From: Grammothele lineata | Lineage: Eukaryota > Basidiomycota > Agaricomycetes > Polyporales > Polyporaceae | DNA: 64,000 nucleotides | Assembly (NCBI GenBank): GCA_002150815.3 | Contig: NDFF03000030.1 | Coordinates: 186,001-250,000 of the forward strand | Direction of reading: 5' to 3' | In this document: in pieces, positions 23,074 through 34,194 of the stretch | Layout: the number at the start of each line of letters is the position of its first letter | Numbering within the stretch: position 1 is the first letter of the stretch | Position numbers and translations under genes: made by a program | Notes under the pieces: generated by a model | Told to the model about the DNA's origin: nothing | The model's database searches: none | What the model saw: only the letters and a program-made list of their open reading frames with translations

Positions 23074-24634
23074 ATGACACCTGTAAAACATAATCTTGAT
23101 CTCTCGCGAATAGCTGCCCCAATGGTCAACCAGAGCGACCTACCTTTCCGCTGTCTTGTCCGCAACTACGACGCCTCTCTCGTCTATACGCAAATGCTCC
23201 TCCCCGACCGCCTCCTCAACGACCGCGAATACCTCGAGTTCCACACTCGGGGCCTCCGAGAAGCGCACGATACTCCCGTCGTCGTCCAGTTGTGCGGGAA
23301 CGACCTAGAGACGGTCGTTAGAGCTGCGCGGACCGTCGTCGACCGCGCAGATGCCATAGGTGCGTACCAGTCAGATCCCGACTACGACGTAGGCTAATGA
23401 ATCTTGCGAAGACCATTAGATCTAAACCTAGGTTGCCCGCAGGCTGCTGCGCGGGAAGGCCATTATGGCGGATACCTCCTGAGCCAGAAGGATTGGCCCC
23501 TCGTTGAGCAGATACGTGAGTTCCACCTGCCTCATCTTCGCTTTGGCTCGTCTCCCCTCCATCACTACCTCATCTGGAACGAGTCAGCACTGCGTGTCTC
23601 CTCGTTTTTGCGATAGAGGAAAGTGGAGAGTGCAGTTGATCCGCGGTGACCTGGCTATATGCGCCCCATTTTCCGTCCACTGTCTGTAAAATAGACATTA
23701 TATGCTTTGAGCAACCCATGAGCTTCTTCAAAACGATCCCCGTCCTTCGACTTACACTAACGTCCACCCCCAGTATCCGCCCTCTCGCACTCCCTCCCTA
23801 TCCCCGTCTCCGCCAAGCTCCGCCTCTGCCAAAATGCGTCCACGACACCCGAGCTCGGCGCGCGCCTCGAAGGCGCAGGTGCCGCCTGGCTCACCCTCCA
23901 CGCGCGCCACGTCTCCGCTCGCCGAAGACGGCAAGGCGCCGCAGACCTCGCACAGGTTGCCGCGCTGAAGCAGCGCGTGAGCGTACCTGTGGTGAGCAAC
24001 GGGAATGTGCGGGAGTTCAAGGACGTGGAGAGAAATAGGGAGGAAACGGGGGCGGATGGGGTTATGGTGGGTGAGGCGCTGCTCGCGAATCCGTGGTACG
24101 TCCTTCTCTCGTAACCTTTTGAAATTCAAATCCCGAGCGTTGACGCTGGAATTGGGAAGTCTGTTTGCGGACGTGGAGCCCGACCCAGTTCAGATCTCTC
24201 TCGAGTATCTCGAACTGTGCCGCGAGCACCCGGAAACGGCGACGATACAAACCATCCAGGCGCACGTCCGGCATTTCGTCGAGCATCAGTGGTGCGTTTC
24301 CCTTCCCTTTTTCTCTCTTCTCCCTTCTCGTGCTCGTATTTGGTCCAACGTCGAGCTCACGGGGTGCTACAGCGGCCGTCGACCGTGGTACACCAAGTTC
24401 CGCAACGCCCTCTCGCGCTGCGAATCCGTGGAAGCAGTCGACGCGCTTCTTCGCGTTAGGGTGCAGAGGTGGCGCGGACTTGCGCCCCTCCCGCGCGATG
24501 GGGTCCCGGAGAGCGTGGAGGACTTTGAAGCGGACGAGGAGTGCGGAGACGATCGACGACCTCTGGATAGGGACCATGTGAAAGAGAGGGCCGAGGACGA
24601 GGAGATACATGGGATGATAGGGTTGTGGAGTTAG
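23074..24634 (+). CDS. tRNA-dihydrouridine synthase (Dus family), intact copy
   Basis: Flavin enzyme that reduces uridine to dihydrouridine in tRNA D-loops. Exons 23074-23359, 23420-23515, 23774-24095, 24160-24291 and 24373-24634 join in frame to 365 residues. The N-terminal motif is AAPMVNQSDLPFR (FMN barrel strand 1); then DLNLGCPQ with the catalytic Cys, GHYGGYLLSQ, VSAKLRL, WLTLHARHVSARRR (the LHxRx...R loop), VPVVSNGNV and DGVMVGEALLANP. This is closest in outline to the Dus1 type. The C-terminal ~90 residues are helical and acidic. The original Dus gene of fungi is normally unduplicated; here decayed relatives lie at 28522 and 32496. Length is slightly below the ~420 residues of yeast Dus1, mainly at the C-terminus. 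Confidence 0.9.
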
Positions 24635-24840
24635 CGTGCGTTGCGATCCCGCTCGGTTCGTAGTTGTGCCATTACTCATACGCTTTGCGGTATAGTGCTG
24701 GTTTCCTGACCTCCCGACCTCCCGGCCTCGCTGTCGCTCCTTCCTCTAATCTTTGCCGCGGATCACATACAGTGGTCGCCGAACCTTCTCAATAGGGACA
24801 GCCAACCACTTGCGTCCTCTCGTCTTCCTTTCGTCTCACC

Positions 24841-25208
24841 ATGGCCCCTCCATTCGGCTTCCTTCGTCGAAGCATCCGCCAAATCGTAAGTCCTCTGGAG
24901 GTGCCATATTCTAATATCATGGCTAACGTTCCCGTTACCTCAAGCTTAAGAACGGCGTAAGCGGGTCTCCGCACCGAGGCTCCTCTGGTAATCCAGACAC
25001 TTCCACGTTCTCATCATTCGCACGTCCCCGTACTACTTTGGCTGTCAATGATTTAAATCTGCCCCCCCTCCGAGATCGACCTTATGGCTTACGTTGGCCC
25101 CTGCGCTACGTGTATCACTGTGCACGACTACTTTTCAGATTATCGATTGTCTTTCAGATTATGTACGGTGTTGACTGTACGTTGTGTTCAATTGGCTGGT
25201 GTATGTAG
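24841..25208 (+). CDS. Small hypothetical protein, two exons
   Basis: Proposed gene of 102 residues: exon 1 24841-24885 (MAPPFGFLRRSIRQI), a 59-base intron with GTAAGT donor and AAG acceptor, and exon 2 24945-25208 ending TAG. The start context CACCATGGC is strong. Exon 2 encodes a Ser/Thr/Pro-rich part (GSSGNPDTSTFSSFARP) and a Leu/Tyr/Cys-rich end. No known family is recognised. Support comes from conservation: the corresponding DNA in the third module (34195) keeps exon 1 in frame and the donor site, but has GTG for ATG and a stop in exon 2. It could instead be an upstream exon or leader of the F-box-like gene that starts at 25354. Confidence 0.4.
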
Positions 25209-25353
25209 ATGTTGCACTGGGCGGTGTACACGTCGGGTGACCATTCATCTTGACGCCACATAGGCGCCAGGATCCATGGAATGCGAGGACGCATCTGCCC
25301 CCTAGACCATGCCGCCATAGTTCTTTGTCGTTGTACATGACCTCTCGTCCGCT

Positions 25354-27108
25354 ATGGACCGTACCTCAACCATGTCCCAGGGAGGACCCTTTCAGGTACT
25401 AGTGACTTTGGCTCGTAATAAGTGCTATTGCACTGACGTCTGATATCACGCTTAGGACAACTCATTGGAAGACGCTAAGGTGTATCAATTGTCTGATGAG
25501 AGGGCCGCTCCTGTGGCTTTGTGGAATATACTATGCGACCCAGACGGACCCAAGCGACTTCCACTCGAACTTCAAGACATGGTCCTTCAGATGGAGATAG
25601 ACTCATTGTACATGGCAAAAGATCAGGAAGACCGAGCTTCTTGGATACAAGCCCTACAGACATGCGCGCTCGTCTGCAAACGTTGGTACTCGTACTTGCA
25701 ATCCAAGGCGCGGTTAGACTTCATATACAACATGAAGATGTCTTCCATCGAGGAGATGAACAAGATTGCGGCTTTGCTGGGACAGACACCACAAATCGGT
25801 CGGTCAGTCCAACGGGTGTCACTACACTGCACCTCGAAAGCACTCTACAGTTCGCCAATCGGGTACGACGCTCGCAATGTGGCTGCGCTCTTCCCTATAT
25901 TGTTCCAGGACAAACTCCCTATTCTCCAAGGGCTATCTTTGAGTGCAGATGTCTTTGATGGTCCATACTCTGGCGGCACAGCGTCACTCCTGCCATATCT
26001 ACCACTACCCTCGACATTTCCTTCCTTCTACACACATTTTTCTGGTCTCGCACACCTATCCTTATTCAATATCGTGTTCCTCGACTTTGGCAACTTCGCG
26101 CGATTCCTCAACTGCTTCCCGAATCTGGATACACTCCGATGTGACAGCGTGGAATGGAAAGCTCTTGGCTCTGTTCCGGCATGCATGTCAGGACATAGTC
26201 ACAGGCAATTTCTCAGGAGTCTGCAGCACCTGTCGGTATGTTCGACCCTATCAGATTTTTCAAAAAAAAGTCATATATAACTGAGAAACAGGCGAAGAAT
26301 ATGCCGCGATCCGGAGTAATGAGACTAATTTCCGTCCTTCCGCCCGGCATGCAACCAAACAGGGCTGCGGTTTCAATATATTCGACTTCTGAGTTGGAAG
26401 GTATACGTCCACATTTCAAATAGCCACTGTAGAACTAGTATCTGATTAAACACACAGTGGACCAAGGCCTACTCACGCTCTTTGGCATGAACCACTTTGC
26501 TAAGGGCCTCTGTGATTTGGAATTATACGGAATCAGAGTCGGAACTCGCGTGGATCTGAACCACACCAAGGGGCTTCTCAGCGCACTGCGAGATATGTTT
26601 GACACTTGGTTCTCCCGGCTACGAGAAAACACGATATATATAAACATACTGGCTTTGGTACCCGCTTGGAGGCGTAGTATGGGGCCCCAGTCTGATAATA
26701 CTGTTCAACTTATGGCTGAACAAGAATCAAAGTTTAGACGAATGCTAGCTCAAATAGCAGGCATATTAGTTGAATTGTTGGGTGAGTGGATCTGACTCAG
26801 TTGCTTGTTTAGTTTGTGACATTACTTATGTCACCATAGAATGGTGTGGTGTCTTCTTAACCATCAGCCTCAACCGCGACATGTGCCGTGGTCTCGATGA
26901 TCCGAAGAGGTACTCTACATATTGGAAGAATCTCACGTTAAGTGTCTTTCCCTCCCGACTTTGGAAAGCCATCCGCGTCGTGGAACAGGACCAAACATAT
27001 TTACAGGAGAATTCAGTGAGTTGTACCCATCTAATGCAGCCATATACGAGTTTACTGAACTACTCAATCGACAAAGATGGAATGCCAAGGCGGCCGTATG
27101 TCCGTTGA
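25354..27108 (+). CDS. F-box-like / leucine-rich protein (paralogue 2, module copy 1)
   Basis: Exon 1 25354-25395 (MDRTSTMSQGGPFQ) joins by a 60-base intron to exon 2 at 25456. The F-box-like segment is KRLPLELQDMVLQMEIDSLY...ALQTCALVCKRWYSYL. Leucine-rich blocks follow: QRVSLHCTSKALYSS, GYDARNVAALFPILFQDKLP, LLPYLPLPSTFPSFY and FGNFARFLNCFPNLDTLRC. After an intron following LQHLS come exons encoding RLISVLPPGMQ, LLTLFGMNHFAKGLCDLELY and WCGVFLTISLNRDM. The very end is uncertain: a 5-base difference from module copy 3 shifts frame near 27005, giving a stop at 27108 or, in the other frame, 27164. Probable SCF substrate adaptor. Confidence 0.75.
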
Positions 27109-27109
27109 A

Positions 27110-28310
27110 TGCTCTCAGGCTAGAAGCTCAGAAGACTAGGCCGCACGAAGTACGACGACACTGAAGCACGTGGTATTCGTGGAGCGAGAGGTAAACCGCG
27201 AGGGAGCTCGCAACATGGATGATCATCTATGTACAGCGAGACCGAGTACCCAAGCAAATCCGTAAGATATTTATGGAGCCCTTGGAATCATTCCTCATCT
27301 CTGGCTGAGGGCCTGTCAAAAAAGACGCCCCTCGACGTCCAACGAAGCGCGAGGGCCGTCATCCTCACAGCGCCTGTGCTTGAAGCATGTTGTCTCCCGC
27401 CGGCGCGTTATATCAGACACAGTGATAGACCATGCTTAGGCATAACGCGTAGCGATCGACCCCAGCGCGCGCGCGTTGGTGCTGGTACTGTGGTCGCATC
27501 AGCGCCAGCAGTACGAATGCGCTCGTCAGTATTTGGGCCTGCACGTACGAGTTCGACGGGCCGTGACATATACGGATGTCGTACTAGCCGCCGTCATTCA
27601 TAGACGCGCCACACACCGGGTTGTTGCGCACGACCGGCGAACGCGACGCTCATAGTTACACGTTGGAGTCGCTGTCGGGGGGAAGTGATACTTCCGAGGC
27701 CCACTGATATATATTTCCTAGCGTCGGGCGGGGCCTTCGCGACGTCCTTCGTCAATTTTGAGCTAGATGGACCACCAAGAAGATCATCGGCCAGCGTACC
27801 GTCTTCCCTATGAGACTGACAATACGTGCCAAACAAAGAGCTCAGGTTGAAAAGGCGTGGAGGCCACTACAGGCAGAGTCAGCGAGTGAGAGTTAGTATT
27901 GCGTCGGGTGGCGCAATGCGGGAGAGCCTCGCTCAGACGCAATTAGCACGTACACATGCGTGTTACGTAGGGGATGGCGCAACAAGGACCTACAAAAAGC
28001 ACGCGGAATTCAAGCGTGAGGAGTTACTCGGATGCAGAGGGCGGACGCTGACGGTAAGTACATACGCGTTGCCTGTACGCGACGGGCTTCATATCGATGT
28101 TTCTCGACTCGGCCCGGGACACAGCGCTGAGTCCCCGATGCTGAGCAGTCCAAACGAGTGCGTCGTTGCATCGGGAGCCTGGTGTATGCCACGGTAGCCT
28201 CAGAGTTTGCACCGTCTGCAGCCTGATACTGCCGATGAGCTGGGGGAGGAGTGTGGCCGGGGCCGGCTGAGTCGCCAGAGCGGAGAATCTGAGTGGACAT
28301 GAGGAGGTAC
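27110..28310. repeat. Module tail, copy 1
   Basis: About 1.2 kb of apparently non-coding sequence, repeated at about 31050-32240 and 36770-38060. Landmarks are GGGCCTGCACGTACGA (27536), TAGACGCGCCACA..CCGGGT.GTTGC (27601), CATAGTTACACG (27652), TACCGTCTTCCCTATGAGA and GTCACAGCGCTGA-type ends, followed by TTGCACCGTCTGCAG (28207). ORFs in it shift frame between copies, which argues against protein coding. No terminal repeats or transposase seen. Confidence 0.65.
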
Positions 28311-28521
28311 ACGGAACGCCCGCTCGTCCAGCGCGTATGGATCACGGCAATTGCCGGCACATATGATCACATATGTCTCCGGTATGTCGTCATCTCAATC
28401 TTAGATCTTGTCTCATGCGACTTCGGACCATGCGCACTCCGAGTCTGACCTCGAGCCTCGACATCCATCACTTGCGCCGGCCCCAATTCCTTCGCGCAGA
28501 ACCCCTTACTACTACGAAGAT

Positions 28522-28635
28522 ATGACGCCTGCCCAACACAATCTCGATCTATCGTGAGTGGCTGCGTGCATCATGGGTCAACCAGAGCAACCTGCCCTTC
28601 CGCCGTCTCCTTTGCAACTACGACACCTCCCTCGT
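28522..28635 (+). pseudogene. Truncated tRNA-dihydrouridine synthase remnant
   Basis: Matches the first ~115 bases of the intact synthase from its ATG (ATGACGCCTGCCCAACACAA against ATGACACCTGTAAAACATAA). Frame is lost early: TGA at 28555-28557 is the twelfth codon. Similarity ends at about CTCGTCC (28635), where the intact gene continues with CTCGTCTATACG. No downstream synthase motifs (GCPQ, GHYG) are found before the next F-box-like gene. A non-functional fragment left by duplication and deletion. Confidence 0.8.
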
Positions 28636-29131
28636 CCGATCTTCGAAGAACACTGGCCTCCGCATTATGCGGAACGAGGTGTATGGTGCCTGAGTCTCAG
28701 TGTGAATCTGTCACGTCCTAGTCTATCCTAGTGTACATATAGTGTGGTTCAAGTTCGACCGCGCTTCGTTCGATGAGGGCGCCCCGAAGACCATTGGACC
28801 ATGACGAGTTGTGTTGACCAACGTCATCACGTGATCATCTCCGAGTTCTGGGACCTGAGTCAGCTGGGCCACCACGTGTGGAATGCGAGACATGCCAGGC
28901 GCTGCGGAGGCTTGGGGACGCAGAGACATTAGGTGCGCCGTAAGGCCTACTAACGGCTGCCCATCACCATCATGCGCGACGTCCTGCTCAATAATGGCAT
29001 CCCCAACTCTCGTGGCTTAAATCGGAGGCGCTTACGGGCACCAGCTGCATTGGCACGTAGTAAGTGTTGTGTTATCGCCTAAACGGATATCGCACGCCAG
29101 ATCGGCAAAATGCTGAAGGCTAGTCTGACCA
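28636..29131. other. Unmatched spacer within module copy 2
   Basis: About 500 bases with no match to the corresponding region of copies 1 and 3. It must contain the first exon of the F-box-like gene, since the frame at 29132 is closed just upstream by TGA and needs a splice acceptor (TCTGACCAG is a candidate at about 29131). No other gene recognised. Confidence 0.4.
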
Positions 29132-30637
29132 GTGGCAGACACTTCACTATCCGAGCCCGAACCCGATTCAAGCGAGCCCGAGCCCGATTCAAGCGAGCCC
29201 GAACCCGATCCAAGCGAGCCCCCAAGAGTTCCACCTGAGCTACAAGATATGATAGTTCAAATCGTGATTGATTCCTCCTTGTACATGGCACAACATCCGG
29301 GAGAGCGTCTTCAGTGGGTACAAGCCCTACGGACATGCGACTGTGTCTGCACACGTTGGCACAGATACTCGAGATCCAGGGTGTCGCCCGCTTTGATAGG
29401 AGACGTCAAGATTTTATCCGTAGAGGAGATGAACGAGATTGTGGCTTTCCTGGAGAAGACGCCAGAGGACTGTTCGTCCATCCAACAGGTTTCGCTTTAC
29501 TGCGCAGCACCGTCGGGCAAGGGCACTCGTGCGATTGGGTATCATACTCGCAATGTGGCAGCTCTCTTTCCTCTAGCATTTTGGGGAAAACTCCCTGCGC
29601 TTCAAGATCTGTCTATTGGGGGTATCGCTAAAGATCGGTGGGGTTTTTCAATTCGGAGCTCGGACCCAATTCTTCTCCGGTGTCTGCCTCTCCCACCTAT
29701 GTTCCCTACCCTGTATACACATTTCTCCGCCCTTACACGGTTTTCCTTGCGAGACATCACCTTCCCGAACTTTGCAGACTTTGCGCGGCTCGTCGACTGC
29801 TTTCCACACCTCAATACACTCAGATGCGAAGGTGTTCATTGGCTGGTCTTCGGTCCCATTCCGTCATGCATGACGCGGAGCGACCATAGACGGTTTCTCG
29901 CAAAGCTACGGCACTTGACGGTATGGTGAACCCTATCACATTGGATACTGAAACTGATCTCACTCATCACCGGAAAGCAGGTGACGCACATGGCACGACC
30001 TGGTGCACTGAGGCTGCTTTTCGCACTTCGAACCGACATGCGGGTGGATACGGTGAGGCTGAACCTGGTTTCGAGTGGTCTCCTGGGTGAAAGACGTACG
30101 TGCTTACACTTAAACAATACACTACTATAGAACCCCTGACCGTTGAGACACAGTGTGCCCCGACCTAATCACGTTATTTGATTCTGACCGAGTGACAAGC
30201 CTCCGCCGACTTCATCTGTGCCACACAGTACCCTTCAGCGTGCATAAAGATTCGTGGTTTCTCAGAGCACTTGACCATCTATCGAGCTCCTGGTTATCCC
30301 AGCCGCGACAAGCAAAGATAGATTTATACATATCGCCACCTCTCGTTGAACCCCATTATGGGAATGGCCCACCTTTTCATGGGTATGAGAACTTTCTTCA
30401 CGAACTTGTGAATATCGTGGTCAAATTTCTGGGTAAGTGATTCTGGTTCTGCACTGTGACGAGTTTGGTGACCTCACCGTTTTGATAGTACATGGTAGTA
30501 TCTCTGTAACGATCAACCTCAAAACAGACTCATTCAAGGATTGGAAGGATATTATATTAGGATATCTTCCACCTGAACATCAGAAGACGGTCCTTGTCTT
30601 CAAGGATGGTATATCTCATGTGAGTAGTGTCAAATGA
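29132..30637 (+). CDS. F-box-like / leucine-rich protein (paralogue 3, module copy 2)
   Basis: The main exon opens with ADTSLSEPEPDSSEPEPDS, three 21-base repeats giving SEPEPDS-type heptads that the other paralogues lack. The F-box-like part PPELQDMIVQIVIDSSLY...ALRTCDCVCTRWHRY follows, then QQVSLYCAAPSG, TRNVAALFPLAFWGKLPAL, LRCLPLPPMFPTLY and FADFARLVDCFPHLNTLRC. Downstream exons give LRLLFALRTDMRVDT, CPDLITLFDSDRVTSLRRLH and VTINLKTDSF...YLPPEHQK, stopping at 30637. The real start lies in an upstream exon not identified (29132 is a GTG codon inside the exon). Reading frames are maintained through all recognised exons, so this copy looks usable. Same inferred role as its paralogues. Confidence 0.7.
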
Positions 30638-31049
30638 GCAATGACTCTCTGCAAATACCCAAATGCCTAACTCGATCAATGAAGCTTCAATGCCGCTTGG
30701 CAGAATATATATCCTTCGAATGCTCGGGCCCGGCTGACCAGGATCTTCTGTAAAATGCTCTCGAGTACTCTGATAACCGGTTGGACGGATGGAGGAGTGT
30801 ATTCTGCCGTGACGATAGAGCCTGTAGGGGAGCATGTCAAGCGGGAAGCCCAAGACGCAGAAGAGGTAGCATGTACAATCTATGTATGAGACCGAATATC
30901 CTCGCGGATCGTATGTATGAACCCTTTCAGAAGCCGTTTTGATCTCGCGCTCGCCTATACAAACCAACGCTCCTCGACGACAAGCACGACGCACTTTCGC
31001 CCTTACAGCGCCTGCGCTCGAAGGTGCGCCACACACGCTGTGCTCCATG

Positions 31050-32240
31050 GGCACGTTATCTCAGACGCACTGATCCACCCCACATGTGCATGCTTGACAC
31101 TGACGTCGTGGCGTCGACGGCCGACGTGCATCCTGATCAACTGTCAAGCTCGCCACTCTTGGCGCCGGCGGCGCACGCGAAATCAGAGTCTAGCGTACGA
31201 CCACGGACGTTGCGTCGACATCCTACACGGACTCGACTCTGGCTGCGTGACGGTTCCGGGATCCGGATCATGAACGTTCATATGAGTGATATTGCGTGGG
31301 CGAAAGGCGACGCTAGTGCGGTGGCTGGATCGGTAGCTCTCGAAGCAGCGAGCGCGGGCGGGTGTGAGGCGAATATCCAGGAGGTCAGAGTATGTCGTGC
31401 AGTGCCGGTGGGTGCGTGGTGATCGACCGCAGCGCACACGTACGTCGGTACTACTACTGTGGTCGGGTCGGTGTCAGCACGACGAACGCGCTCGTAGGTG
31501 TTCGTGCCTGCACGTACCACTTGACCGTGACGTACATATACGGATATCGTAGCCATGGTCGTCGTTAATAGACGCGCCACACACCGGGTCGTTGCTTCGA
31601 ACGGAGCCACGGTAAGCTTAATGCGCGCACGAACGACGATCGCGGCGCTCATAGTTACACGATGGAGTTGCTGTCGGGGGGGGGGGGAGGTGATACTTCC
31701 GAGGACCGCTGATATGTATTTCCTAGTGTCGGGCGAGGACCTCGTGACGTCCTTCGTCAACTTGAGCCTAGATGGCCTACTAACAAGATCGCCAGCGTAC
31801 CGTCTTCTCTATGAGATTGATAGTACGAAGTACGGCGCGCAGGATATCGACAATGGATGACGGACAAGGGGATCAGGTTCAAAAGGCGGGGAGACCACCA
31901 CAGGCAAGGTTGGCCACTGGGAGTTGGTATGGCGTCCGGTGGCGGAGCGCGCGAAAGGGCCTCGCTCAGACGCAATTAGCACGTACGCGTGCGTGTTGCG
32001 TAGGAGATGGTGCAACATGGACCTAAAAAGAGCACGCCGAGTGTCAGGAGCTATTCGGGTGCCAGTGGGGAGGGTGAACGCGAACGGCAAGTACATACGT
32101 GTTGTCCGTGAACGACGGGTCCCATATCGATGCGCGGATCTCCGACGCTGGCCAGTCCAAACGAGTGCGTAGTCGAATCGAGAGCCTGGCGTATGCCACG
32201 GTAGCATCAGAGTTCAAACCGTTTGCAGCCTGATATTGCC
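31050..32240. repeat. Module tail, copy 2, with 12-base G run
   Basis: Second copy of the non-coding tail (GTGCCTGCACGTACCA at about 31502; TAGACGCGCCACACACCGGG 31568; CATAGTTACACGATGGAG 31650). At 31676-31687 it has twelve consecutive Gs where copy 1 has six and copy 3 has four. The preceding 400 bases (30638-31049) hold the F-box 3' flank and no recognised gene. Confidence 0.65.
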
Positions 32241-32495
32241 TATGAGCTGGGGGAGGAGTATGGCCGGGACGAAGTCGCAGTCGCTAGAGCGGGAAATCTG
32301 AGTGGAGGGCGCGAGACGCCCGCTCGTCCAGTATCATGGCAATTGCCGGCACATGTCTCCGGTATGTCGCCATCTCTGTCTTGGATCTTACGCCATGCCC
32401 CCCCAGACCATGCGCACTCTGACGTCAAACCTCGACATCCATGACTTGCGCCGGCCCCAAATTTTCCGCGCAGAACCTCTTACTGTTACGAAGAT

Positions 32496-33995
32496 ATGAA
32501 GCCTGCTCAACACAATCTCGCTCTCGTGAGTGGCTGCGCGCATGATCAACTAGAGCAACCTGCCTTTCCGTCGTCTCGTTTGCAAATGCGACACCTCCCT
32601 CGTCCACACGTGGCAAATGCTCCTCCCCGACCGCCTCCTCAACGGCCGCAAGTACCTCGAGTTCCACACACGTGGTCTCCGAGAAGCGCAAGATACCCCC
32701 GTTGTCGTCCAGTTGTGCAAGAACGACCCAGAGACGGTCATCAGTGCTGCGCGGACGGCCACCGCCCGCGCAGATGTCATAGGTGCGTACCAGTCAGATC
32801 CCGACTACGACGTTGGCTAATGAATCTTGCGAAAGCCAGGATATCTCAACCTGGGCTGTCCGCAGGACGCTGAGCGAGAAGGCCATCACGGTGGATACCT
32901 TCTGAGTCAGAAGGATTGGCCGCTCGTTAAGTGGATCGGTGAGTTCCACCTGTTTCATTTGGGCTTGGGCTCGTCTCTCTTCCGTCACTATCTCATCCTC
33001 AACGAATCTGCTGTGTGACCCTCGTTTCTACGATAGAGGAAAGGGGACAATACAGTCCATCCACGCAGACCTGGCCATATGCGCGTTACATCTTCTGGGC
33101 ATCCTAAGAATCATTCTCGTCCCTTGACTTACGCTACCTTTCATCTCCAGTATCCACCCTCTCGCACTCCCTCCCAATTCCCGTCTCTGCCAAGCTCCGT
33201 CTCTGCCAAAACGCGTCTACTACCCCCGACCTCGGCCCCGCCTCGGCCCCGCAGGTGTCGCATAGCTCACCCTCCACGCTCGCCACGTCTCCGCGCCCCG
33301 ACGACGGCAGGGCGCTGTGAACCTCGCGCAAGTCACTGCTTTCAAGCGGCGCGTGAGCGTGCCGGTCACGAGCAATGGGGACGTGCGGGGGTTCGGGGAT
33401 GTAGGGAGGAGACTGGGGTGGGTGCGGTTATGATGTGCGAAGGGCTGCTCGCGACTCCATAGTGCGTCCTCTTATTGCATGTTGAAAAGAGAGGTGCTTA
33501 CTTTCAGGTTGCGTGCAAAGCTTGTTCGCGTGCATCGAGCCCGACCCGGTTCATATGTCCCTCGAGTATCTCGAGCTGTGCCGCGAGCACCCCGACACGG
33601 CCACGATACAGACTGTCCAGGCGCACGTCCGGCATTTCGTCGAGCACCAATGGTACGTTTTCCTCCTTCTCCTTTCTTCTGCCCTCCCCTCCTCTTCGTG
33701 TCTGGCGGGAAGTCGAGCTCACGACACGCTTCAGCGGCCGTCGACCGTAGCATACAAGTTCCGCAACGCGCTCTCGCGGTGCGAGTCCGTGGACGCGGTC
33801 GACGCGCTTCTTCGCGTCAGGGTGCAGAGGTGGCGCGGACTTGCGCCCCTCCTGCGCGATGGGGTCCCGGAGAGCGTGGAGGACTTTGAAGCGGACGAGG
33901 ACTATGGAGACGATCGGAGACTTTCGGACGGAGACCATACGGAAGAGAGGGCCGAGGACGAGGAGACAAATGAGATTCCGGGATTCTGGAGCTAG
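32496..33995 (+). pseudogene. tRNA-dihydrouridine synthase pseudogene (full-length)
   Basis: Colinear with the intact gene at 23074 over all five exons, but broken. The first ~70 bases are out of frame (the APMVNQSDLPFR block is lost), and TAG at 33263-33265 replaces the TGG of the WLTLHARH motif. Later codon changes also alter R/K positions (LARHVSAPRRR). Recognisable leftovers are LNLGCPQDAEREGHHGGYLLSQKDW (in two parts around 32840-32910) and the C-terminal KFRNALSRCESVDAVDALL exon, which is still open to 33995. The catalytic Cys codon survives, so inactivation is by stop and frameshift rather than active-site change. Confidence 0.85.
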
Positions 33996-34194
33996 CGTGC
34001 GCTGCGATCCCGCTCGGTTCGTAGTTGTGCCACTACTCATATGTCTCGCAGTATGGTGCCGATTTCCCGACCTCCCGGCCTCGCCTTCGCCCTTTCTTCT
34101 GATCTTTGTCTGCCGACCACATACAGTGGTCGCCGAACTCTCTCAACAGGGACAGCGAACCCCTTGCGTCCTCTCGTCTTCCTCTCTTCTCACC

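Larger units (their letters stand above)
22890..28310 (+). repeat. Duplicated module, copy 1 (synthase - small gene - F-box - tail)
   Basis: Most complete copy of a segmental repeat. It begins with CGTCCAGCG..GATCACGGCAATTGCCGGC near 22888, followed by TGTCTCCGGTATGTCGCC, then the dihydrouridine synthase, the small gene at 24841, the F-box-like gene, and a tail ending near 28300. The same order recurs from 28330 and from 32330. Confidence 0.8.
28330..32330 (+). repeat. Duplicated module, copy 2 (synthase truncated)
   Basis: Begins with the same CGTCCAGCG..GATCACGGCAATTGCCGGCACATATG leader and carries a synthase stub, an F-box-like gene and the tail. Between the stub and the F-box gene, about 460 bases do not match copies 1 or 3, so a deletion or replacement removed most of the synthase and the small gene. 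Confidence 0.75.

Noticed and set aside
31278..31760. 160-codon minus-strand ORF in the module tail
   Set aside because: The corresponding frame is interrupted or shifted in the other two tail copies.
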